The translations under genes were made by a program, and so were the position numbers. Shown here piece after piece: positions 55,590 to 64,000 of a DNA stretch of 64,000 nucleotides; position 1 is the stretch's first letter; the number at the start of each line of letters is the position of its first letter. The notes beneath the pieces are model-generated. The model was given only the letters and a program-made list of their open reading frames with translations. It searched no databases and was not told the origin of the DNA. The DNA comes from Hexactinellida sp. DTS-2022 (lineage: Eukaryota > Porifera > Hexactinellida), in NCBI GenBank assembly GCA_028753945.1, contig JAPNXP010000008.1:682001-746000 (forward strand). The letters run 5' to 3'.

Positions 55590-56000
55590 CTCGCTTACGG
55601 CTTATTTGGGGGGCGCAGTGCCCACTTATTGTAAAATGTACCCCTCCCTATAGTTCCTAAACATAATTAATTATCAATTAATCTTAAGATGGCGGAAGTC
55701 TTGCGATCGAAGGAATTGTACGATAAATTATTTCGTAATACCGAATAATAAACTCATAATTCGCTCTTCTAATTTCCGCCAAAAACTATATTGTCATCTT
55801 CCTCATTTTTGTGCCCGCATTGTGCGCCGAGTGTTTACACCCTATTATATAATCCTGGCGAGAATACTGGTCATCGAGGGTTGGTGCGGGTTCATTTGTT
55901 TATTTAGTACGATTTTCGGGGCGGGTGCGAGACCCGCATATGACACGCGGAGACATAGGCGCAGAAGTAGCCCGGGGAGGTTCTGGAAGCACACGGGCGG
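55590..56000. mobile_element. Decayed inverted copy of the 20354 hAT family
   Basis: AGTGTTCTCGCTTACGGC...GGGGCGGGTGCGAGACCCG follows the reverse complement of about 20520-20860. Termini and duplication were not found. Confidence 0.6.
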
Positions 56001-57700
56001 CCCGGGGGGATTTGGATCGAATTATCATTTAAATATACTATAATCTTTCCCGATATGCCTTCTCTAAATACTTATATAGTGCACCTTATTGAATTTCTCA
56101 TACAATTGTGAATTCCTTATTTGTTAGTATTGTCACTTGCTATATACCTATAAGAATGAGGCTTGACGCTTGTAGTACGTATTGACGATGGCTCAAAACA
56201 GCCAAGTCTAACTCGCCCGGGCAGATAATAATGATTTGGGGAACGTTTACGTCTATGTGCAGAGGTCTAAATTATATATATACATTTATGTGGAAAATAA
56301 TGCACAATAATTTGAGACCTTATTGAGACTGGTAAAATATTTTTCAATTTCTTCCCCTCGTTATGCATAGGAATAATTGCCCATCTAAATAGTTTAATTT
56401 TTCAGTCGTCCTAGGGGTAATACGTACGTATAGTGTATAATACGCTAACTAATATGTTATACACCTTTACTTATTACAAGAACTGTCAATAGTAACTATA
56501 TGAAAGTTAGTTAGGATTAAACCTGGCCAATCTGACTGTCTCTTATGTCCATGCAACTTTTATATTATCCTAAAACAATACCATATAATTATCGCTAAAT
56601 ATATATTTTCGGAAAAAAAGTTGCACATTAGCAGTGAATAATTGGACTATTTGCGTGTTCAAAACTTTTAGGCAATTGAAAGTATAATTAGTATTGTTCT
56701 TAGAAAGTTTAAATAAGTCTATTGAATATTCAAAAAAATAAACCGCAACTTTTTCGACGTCAAGAAAATTTAGTTGATATTACATAGGAATTAATTAAAA
56801 TACCAGAAATTCCAAAAATTTATTGACCTAAGCGAAATCTTCATTCACTGCATATAGATACCAAATAGGATACATTTACTTATGATGATTGGAACATGAA
56901 AATAAGTAAAATAAAGAACTTACCTTTCAGGTCATTTGTCACAGGTGAATTATCTAACAGAACCAATCTCAGTCAACAAGAGAAAATAGCAATTCGCCCA
57001 GCAGAGCGCTGTCGAGACTCAAACTTCTCTTCTCTCTGATGGCAAATCGTAAGAGCGATAAGATGCTATATTTATATCAGAACCAGAAATAGCTAGTACG
57101 TACGCTACTTGAGATTATCCTCACATTTGTACACAGGCTTCGACTGGGTATGGGTAGGATAGTGAAGTCGTAATTGCATCAGGATGGGCCTCAGCATTAT
57201 TGCATATTTTAAAGAACTACGTACCAACAAGCAGAGCATTGATTAAAGTAAGGTCGGGGTGTAAGCGCGGTTTTAGGGGCCCCAGTCCATAAAGCGTAGC
57301 GTTTAAAGCCCAGGGGTCCAAAAGCTAGCAATTTAGAACGGGCCAAAAATCCTGGGGTCCCCATAACGCGCTCACTGGAGTGGGCTCCTATTTTTACAAA
57401 TAATTGCTGAAAATTATAGATAAAATTGTAATATTTGCGTATACATTGTTAGAATTTAGTTTGAAGATATAAGCCCCAATAAAAACTAGTCAATAAATTT
57501 AGTATTATTATCCAAATACCATTTTCCCTTGCCCAGAAAATAAATGAACCATACGGGAATTGATAATACATGCTAATGCACAAAATGCTATCTTGGTAAT
57601 ACAAAAAGGAGCGTGCTCAATTTGAATTCCGGATCGGAAATGAGTGTACTCCTTTTTGAGACAAGGAGAGAAGAGCGGGAGCGCGCTTCAAAAATTGAGA
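56001..57700. other. Stretch with nothing recognised
   Basis: No transposon end pair and no frame longer than about 60 codons with family resemblance. CTTACCTTTCAGG near 56920 and the purine-rich block after it could be a splice region, but no coding sense follows. Confidence 0.35.
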
Positions 57701-57714
57701 ACAATTAAAGCTCT

Positions 57715-57985
57715 GCCAATTAGTTAGGCCGTTCCTGCTTATAGTAATCTCGCCTTGATTCTTGCCATGCCTCTTTCAGTGTACTTTCTTCACTTCAAAA
57801 CACCCTTTGTAGATAACACCGCTTTCTGACCTCAACAGGCAGTGCTAATCCCAATTCACTGGAGATGCGTAGTTTCTTGGAACAGAGACGCCATACGATG
57901 TGCAGCGACTCTTTTGGATTATTAGTTAGACCTAAAGTCAGATGGCTGCAGACCCAGTCGTGGTTACGTGTTGAAGACCTCTCTT
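57715..57985 (-). pseudogene. Possible transposase C-terminal fragment
   Basis: Minus-strand reading from about 57985 to a stop at 57797-57795 contains LTLGLTNNPKESLHIVWRLC, then SKKLRISSELGLALPVEV. After a frame change, KEAWQESRRDYYKQERPN follows to a stop near 57720. The pattern TxNxxESLHxxxWxxxxK, followed by a hydrophobic helix and a charged Lys/Arg tail, resembles the C-terminus of a class of animal transposon proteins found in many copies in invertebrates. I cannot name the superfamily with confidence. Only about 80 residues remain and the frame is broken. Confidence 0.42.
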
Positions 57986-58194
57986 ACCTTCTTGATATCA
58001 ATTGGTGAAAAGGTAATTGTGTTAGATGTTTGTCAGTGTTTTACTCTTATTCCTTTAGATTCTTCAGATATATTAGTTTTATTTCCTTTAGAGGCCCGGC
58101 ACGAACAAACACAAAATATATAAGATACAGGGGCGTAGACTCGTTTTGGAGATTGGTAGGCCCTTATAGGCTGGATGTTAGGATTGGTAGGGCC

Positions 58195-58864
58195 CAGAGG
58201 CGTAGCAATAGGCGGTTCAGGCGTTTCATTGAACCAGGGCCCCCCGATGTCTTGGGGGCCCCCAAAGGCACACCTGCAAACCTATTTGAGTCATACCCCT
58301 GTACAGGGCTCCCAATTTTCTCCTGCACATTGGCCAAAATTCCTGTATATCTCCAAAAGTTTTCTCGCTAGGTGCTCGAGCGACGTCCAGGAAATTAGTA
58401 TACACCTACATATAAAAAATTTGCACTTTGGAAAGGAGAAAGCATTGAATTATATACTGTACAGGGATCCCTGTACGCTTGAAGAAATATATAAAGCAGT
58501 TGTGCCTTTATGTGGTCAATGCAGAATGCATGGCAGAATATACTATCATCAGTGTAGACATTTTAGTCATTATTTGACTCATAATTACTAAATTATAAAT
58601 CCCTGTACGCCTTTCCAGAACAGCCAAAATGGTTAAAATCACTGTACGGTTGGCAGGTATACTAAAAGGTTCCAAAATTCTCCATATGCAGATATACTTC
58701 AATCATACTTAGTCAGAATGCGGGAAATGCCATTTCGAACCCAAATTTACCCAGATGCATGCCGCGAACCTCCTTAAAATTTACTACTCCAATTTGAACT
58801 AGTGGGGTCAGGAGCCCCGGCATATACTTTGAACCGGGGCCCCGAAACCTTAGCTACGCCACTG
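58195..58864. mobile_element. hAT element, CAGAGGCGTAGC ends (670 bp)
   Basis: A perfect 8-bp duplication GTAGGGCC lies at 58187-58194 and 58865-58872. Ends are CAGAGGCGTAGC and GCTACGCCACTG. Inside, GAACCAGGGCCCC and GAACCGGGGCCCC face each other, and CTGTACAGGG is repeated. It is itself inside a weak outer inverted pair (TTATAGGCTGG at about 58163, CCGGAGCCTATAT at about 58935). Confidence 0.95.
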
Positions 58865-59311
58865 GTAGGGCCATCTTGGCATATTTGTGTTAGCTTCTAT
58901 GGAGAAAAGACAATTATTGGTAGGATGGCCCTACCGGAGCCTATATGAGATAATTCTCCAAGGAGCAATATGCCTTCTAATTTGGTTGCAGTCCGACATA
59001 CTTTCTTTTTAAACTCAGATGGCTATCCTAGCAGTAATATATACTCAATAAAATATCCATGTACTTTCTATGTCTTCAGATATTGGAGTGAATCCTTTGT
59101 TCTTCCAGCAGATGTTGAATCTAACCGCTCAGTGAAAGTTTTAGATTCATACATTGATATAGTGACTGCACTCTAATGGAACGTACTCGATATGAATTCG
59201 TATGGCGATAATATATATATAATATACTATATATAGTCAATGAGTTCAAAAACAAGTTGATAGAAATGTAATTTCTGTAGTTTCTTCCTAAACACGTATG
59301 GTAACTAGGTT

Positions 59312-59517
59312 AGGGTGACCAGAGGGTTTTGGGCCAAAACCTGGACATTTCTCAAAATTTTGACAAAAACCCGAGACAATTGAACGAATCGGAGACAATT
59401 GGATGATAATAAAGAATAACTGCAAAAAACCTGGACAATTTAGAAAATTACTGGACATCGCACAATAATTGTAAAAAACTGGACTGTCCAGGCTAAAAAT
59501 TGGACAATGCACTCTAG
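59312..59517. mobile_element. hAT-like MITE with CTGGACA words (206 bp)
   Basis: An 8-bp duplication ACTAGGTT lies at 59304-59311 and 59518-59525. Ends are AGGGTGACCAG and TGCACTCTAG, only partly inverted. AACCTGGACA words repeat inside. Confidence 0.75.
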
Positions 59518-59525
59518 ACTAGGTT

Positions 59526-62020
59526 TCTCTAAGGAGTGCGAGAAAATAAAAAAGCGGAGGGCGCAGGCTGAACATACAGGAACTAGGCCTATGTGAACTC
59601 ATGCTATTGTGTGTCTTGGCGCGTACCAATTTACTTATTTCTCTTTATAATTAGCTTACTAACACGTCTGACAATATAACAGGTGATATACCCATCAGTG
59701 CTACCAACCCGATCCCGGAACAATTTGGAATTCAATTTTCCAAGATTTCGTCAATACATGGCTGGCGGGATGCTGTTGTTACGTTACGAGTGAATTATGA
59801 ATCTGTGTGGTGTTATTTATGTCTTTGTTGGGTTTGAGGGCTGAAATGTTATCAGCGAATGAGACAATTTTGTCGATGGTTGAATAGCTTGTTCGCCCCT
59901 GAACCTGATTCTGGTCGCGTGGTTTAATTCCAGTCGTGACAATAACCATAAGGAAGGTTTACCGCCCTACACTAATTCCACTCAAGAATATCATAACATT
60001 TTCTGGATGAAGGTGTATACCCTCTAATACATTCTAAAGATAGGTGAAATCTGCCATTTGGAACTTATGCTTTTGCTCATTTTAGAGGTCTTCTCATTTA
60101 TCACTCTGGATATAGGCTTTACAAAATATGCTTTCGGGCCTAAATTGGTTTCTCGCAAGTCTACGGCTTATCAAACAGTCTAACTAAGAAGAATAAGTTT
60201 CAAAGAGAGATCTCCAATACACCGTATAATTCCTAGAGAAGATATAGTAGCAACTTGGCACTAGGAATTGGATGGAACAATCTGAATCTGTCAAGATGGA
60301 TTTGAAGAACTGACATTCTTCTATTTCTAGTTATAACTTTATAGTAACATATCCATCAACCAAAAGGCAATTAGGTATCCTCTCACCTCAGAAGCAGTAG
60401 ACCCTGTAGGATCGCAGATAAACCCTCTGTAACTAGATTGTATTGTGTATTAGTTTATGAGAGGAGCGCTCATAATGGCAGTTCGCTGGAAGGGACACGA
60501 AATAATGGCAAGAATCCTGATCGGGTCCCAGAACAGGCACAAAAATTCTTTTTCCTGAACGTGAACTTTTCAGCAATGAATACCAATCAAATTTCACACA
60601 ATTGACGCTCTTTTTCTTCAATAGGATTCCCTTTTATATAAACATGCATATACGTACATAAACTACCTTTATAATTAAAAATATTGGTCTTTTTACACTT
60701 GAATTATGTTATGACAAACCGCCTCGCGAATGAAAAGAGTCGCATATTTTATCAATATGTGTAACGTACAGTGCAACCGCGATTATCCGAACGAACCTGG
60801 CTATTCCCAATGTTATTCCATAAATTAGTTCCGCCCTAAATTATCCGAACTGTTTATAAACTTGGTTGCAAAATTTTCTGTACCATCAAAACCATTGCAT
60901 TTATAATTATTACTACTCAATAGAATGACCATGGACATTCAAAGGGATTTTTTATTAAGTCTACCTACATTGTAAAATACCCATATAATATTGATTCCAC
61001 GAAATACTCATTCTTGAATGTGTATATGACGATTAGATATTTATAGCATCATAATATACATGTCATCAATACTACAATAGTTATTATAGAAAAATTTGTG
61101 TGGATAAATATTCTCGAACACATAGTAATATAACACCTCTATTGTGGTAATTAATAATTGACGTCATTTTTACACAACTATGTTTTCCCACACTACATAA
61201 TCATGATGTTTATTAATTATATAACAACGGAATTCAACAATTTATTTTAATAATTCTAAGTATTTCTCATACCATTCATTACAATCAATTTAATTATGTG
61301 CGTTATCCTTTTATAATAAATCAAATAACTTGTATAAGCTCAGCTCTAGTAGAGTTCAGTTTATCAATATGTGTATTCAGGCACTGAGAAAGGTCAGTTT
61401 CCCCCAGGCTTTGAAATTGACCTTTAGAAAGTAAGCCTGGGTTTTTAGTATGGGAAAAAATTTGAACTCTATATAAGCATTCTCATAATAAATATCAAAT
61501 CGTCATTTACACAATAGTAGGAATTACTTAGACAGTGGAGGGTCATTTTTATAAAGGATATTTTCTCAATGCAGTTAGTGTAAAATTATGTCCCTTACAG
61601 TGTCCATGGTTTCTCTTTTGAGGACCCCCGGATATGTTCAATATTCTCCCGTAAAGTTTGAAAATTCATTTGTGTTATGTAAGTGTGATTCAATAGGTTG
61701 TGTACTTTTATCCGAAATACACATTATTCGAGATGGTGGTAGCATATCTTCTTAGAATTTATTCAAATTGCAAATATCGAATGCAGCGGAGTTTCTTGGG
61801 ATTTATTAGGGGGTGCTCAATTTAGTTAGGGCTGTCACTATTGAACTCATCTTTATCTCCATCAAATAATTATGGCATTACTTTTACTATATATGTGTAT
61901 TCGAAATCAGCATATCTATTTGCCTATTACAGTACATAATGGATATAGTGATGATGGTGCGGATATGGGATTTTTGGCCAATTTATCAGTGTATCCAATT
62001 TATCACTATGTCCAATATGT
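59526..62020. other. Stretch with one decayed pogo end
   Basis: CAGTGCAACCGCGATTATCC at about 60769 with TTATCCGAAC words is a one-sided pogo-type remnant. Otherwise no gene or delimited element was recognised. Confidence 0.4.
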
Positions 62021-62025
62021 TAGTA

Positions 62026-62307
62026 CAGTCAACTCCCGTTATAACGAAGTGCTTGGGGCCCTATATAGTTTCATTTCGTAATAAGCGGAGTTTGTTATAA
62101 CCTGAGTTCGTTACAAGCAGAGTTAGATCAAAAAGAGTATATTACAAGTTTAATTTCGTTGTAACCGGAGTTTATTATAAACTGATTTCGTTGTAACCGG
62201 AGTTCGTTATAACCGGAAGTAAAATCAATAGCTTAGAGGCTATATGGGATTTAAATGACTTAGTTATAAGCGGGTACTTCGTTATATCCGACTTATAACG
62301 TTGACTG
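62026..62307. mobile_element. pogo/Tigger-type MITE (282 bp)
   Basis: TA|CAGTCAACTCCCGTTATAAC and CTTATAACGTTGACTG|TA. GTTATAACCGGAGTTCGT words are repeated about five times inside. Confidence 0.88.
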
Positions 62308-62925
62308 TATATCAAATTATATCACTGTATCACTGCATCTAATATAGGACTGTATACATTGTCAATACTTATATTCTCATAAGTATGATCAAATTCCGTT
62401 TCGAATTAAATGATACCGATATTTTAACAGTAAAATATTAAATTTTGGTGGTCAAGGAATTATCACTATATCCAATAGTGATATCATATACCCAATAATG
62501 ATATCACTATTACCAATAAAATTTGTATGGGATTTGCTCGGGGATACACATAAAGCGTCAAAATTATCACTATCCATTATACACTGTACATCGTTATTTT
62601 GAATATTCATCAATTTATTGCATAGCATATTTTATAGTCATTTTCTTTTTATGTTCGTTTTTTGTAACATCTAAATGGTAAATACGTGGACAACAACATA
62701 TTTGTTTTCTAGTTAGAACATTTGGAAATTATTCTAATATAAATGCGGTGTTTATTCCATTCTATCATTTTAACACACATGAATTTAGCATTCCTTGTAA
62801 CTATTGAAGACATTAATTTTTATGATTTTAATAATAATCATATTCATCACAGTCAGAAGTTGGTAAAGATGCACTCGATTACCCTCTTTATGTTAAACTC
62901 TCCAAATAATACATTTATGTTCTAG

Positions 62926-63454
62926 ATGAATTTAATTCTTGTCTCCATCTCTTCAGATAATCACATTCTACAAAATAGTGTTATTACTCGAGGAACTGGT
63001 ATGCAAGCAATTAATCCATGGTACTTTTTCATTGATAATTCTGATAATATTCTCATTTCAGATCATTATTCTAATTCTATTCTTATTTTCAGTCCTCAAC
63101 AGGGTTGCCAACTTTTTGTAAGCACAAAGCGTGATATTTTGTCCTTTTTTTTTGAATAAAAAGCGTGAGATTTTGACTAAAAAGCGTGGAAAACAATTTT
63201 CACCTCAAAAAGCAGTATATTCAGGGTTGTGTTTAGCGTCCACCCCTTAATTTTATGCTACTTTTCAGGCGCGGGAGTCCTTTCTAACGTGAGGTTTTGA
63301 ATGTAAGCGTGAGATCGTGAGATTTAAAAAAAAGCGTGAGATTCACGCCTAAAGCGTGATAGTTGGCAACCCTGGTCCTCAAATAGAATTGATTCATAAG
63401 ATTCAGTCTAACTCTCCAACGGCAGTTACAATAGTCAGTATAAATCGAGATTGA
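62926..63454 (+). pseudogene. NHL-repeat protein fragment interrupted by a MITE
   Basis: The first part (62926-63099) reads DNHILQNSVITRGTGMQAIN and then PWYFFIDNSDNILISDHYSN followed by SILIFSPQ. This is a classic NHL blade of the type found in TRIM/LIN-41-like proteins, where 'GNILVSDxxNxxIxIFSPxGELIHKI' is usual. After the MITE (63100-63374) and its duplicated 8 bp, the same frame resumes with IELIHKIQ and continues to TGA at 63454. Together this gives one complete blade plus a tail. The upstream codons (from about 62743) do not form a clear further blade, and no RING or B-box exon is seen. It is a broken paralogue or pseudogene. Any function, such as RNA binding or ubiquitin ligation as known for TRIM-NHL proteins, would be gone. 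Confidence 0.65.
63100..63374. mobile_element. hAT MITE with AAAGCGTGA words, inside the NHL frame (275 bp)
   Basis: A perfect 8-bp duplication GTCCTCAA lies at 63092-63099 and 63375-63382. Ends are CAGGGTTGCCAACT and AGTTGGCAACCCTG. AAAGCGTGAGAT-like subterminal words occur about eight times. The termini resemble those of the MITE at 9075-9613. Confidence 0.95.
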
Positions 63455-63479
63455 TTGTTGTGTCTCAAATTGAGACATA

Positions 63480-63577
63480 TGATGTCATCAATTAATTTAT
63501 CTGTAGACAGTTACTATGTATTGAGAGTGACTCTCAATACATAGTAACTGTACAGATATATTGATTGATGACATCAC
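63480..63577. repeat. 98-bp near-perfect hairpin
   Basis: The left arm (TGATGTCATCAATTAATTTA ... ATGTATTGAGAGT) pairs with the right arm (ACTCTCAATACATAGTAACT ... GATGACATCA). About 47 bp pair on each side with few mismatches and a very short loop. It could be a tiny MITE or a small-RNA hairpin. Confidence 0.75.
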
Positions 63578-63752
63578 ATATTGTTTCCTATTATATAAAT
63601 TCTATTCTATTTCATAATAGGTAATTATTGATTATTTTGTCTTGTAAAGATTTTCCCTTTTTGTGTGATTTCATTATTCTTATTTTCTTCCTTATTCATC
63701 ATAAGGCGTCGTTGCCTTCGATGCTATTTATCTTTATCTCAATAGGTAATTT

Positions 63753-64000
63753 CAGTAGACCCTCGCTAATCCGAACAACGGTGTTCTGATTAAAAATATT
63801 CTATTCCAATTAGTGAATTCGTTCGAATTGGTGACGTAATACATTTTCTAATGACATCTATAAAATTAGATCATCGATATTCCGAACCAACTTATCCAAA
63901 CCTTTGTAATCCGAATAAATCAGTGGTTCCCTACCTTTTCCAAAAAATTTCAAGATATTACCTCCCTAACCTATATTTTTGCTATAGCACTACAATGTAG
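63753..64000. mobile_element. pogo-type element, cut by window edge
   Basis: CAGTAGACCCTCGCTAATCC and the following roughly 170 bp parallel the element at 965-1426 (GTAATACATTTTCTA.GACATCTATAA). A hAT-like end CAGTGGTTCCCTACC starts at about 63922 and runs out of the window. Confidence 0.65.

Noticed and set aside
58030-58591. Two overlapping plus-strand frames of 113 and 138 codons
   Set aside because: They cross the left boundary of a hAT element with an exact 8-bp duplication and show no family motif.
1-64000. tRNA, rRNA or retrovirus-like genes
   Set aside because: No cloverleaf with A/B boxes, no rRNA core, and no reverse transcriptase or capsid motif was seen by eye; a dedicated scan could still find diverged ones.

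Overview
This is a window of AT-rich animal nuclear DNA from an invertebrate. The evidence is a TRPA-type ankyrin channel, a bHLH-PAS transcription factor split by a 7.5-kb intron with consensus splice sites, and a very dense load of eukaryotic DNA transposons (hAT, pogo/Tc1-mariner, MULE, Helitron). The long single-exon genes and NHL/FLYWCH remains would fit a compact early-branching animal such as a sponge, but the sequence does not settle the species.

Five loci carry host-gene sequence. (1) 1-535, minus: the N-terminal part of a glucose-6-phosphate 1-epimerase, cut by the window edge. (2) 2140-5874, minus: an intact, intronless 1244-residue TRPA-like channel with about 16 ankyrin repeats, six membrane segments and a C-terminal coiled coil. 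(3) 33545-33745 plus 21828-26069, minus: a two-exon aryl-hydrocarbon-receptor-like bHLH-PAS protein of about 1480 residues. Nearly half of it is a tandem array of about 25 copies of a 28-residue Gln/Asn/Ser-rich unit. (4) 62926-63454, plus: a broken NHL-repeat gene with a 275-bp hAT MITE in its reading frame, flanked by a perfect 8-bp target duplication. (5) No further host exon was recognised. The remaining coding traces are transposase or helicase relics: a hAT dimerisation domain at 8.2 kb, a Helitron helicase tail at 34.7 kb, a frameshifted FLYWCH-MULE transposase at 46.6-48.0 kb, and a possible transposase C-terminus at 57.8 kb.

Most of the window is mobile DNA. I could delimit about 30 elements. 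Many have terminal inverted repeats and target duplications readable base by base: 8 bp for the hAT MITEs, TA for the pogo/Tc1 MITEs, 9 bp for the MULE, and A/T flanks for the Helitron. 8.75-10.9 kb is a (TGGTCA)-based satellite split by a hAT MITE. 11-20.2 kb and 39.5-49.9 kb are built from a roughly 1.2-kb repeat family with a near-perfect palindromic core; three copies lie in tandem at 17-20.2 kb. 42.66-45.16 kb shows that core opened by a hAT, which holds a second hAT, which holds a Tc1-like MITE, which holds a second copy of itself. 51.3-52.7, 56.0-57.7 and 59.5-62.0 kb hold nothing I recognise.

The genes show no operon-like or pathway relation; they are ordinary separate eukaryotic loci in repeat-rich DNA. 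The most unusual host feature is the repeat-array bHLH-PAS protein. The most unusual genome feature is the depth and exactness of transposon nesting.
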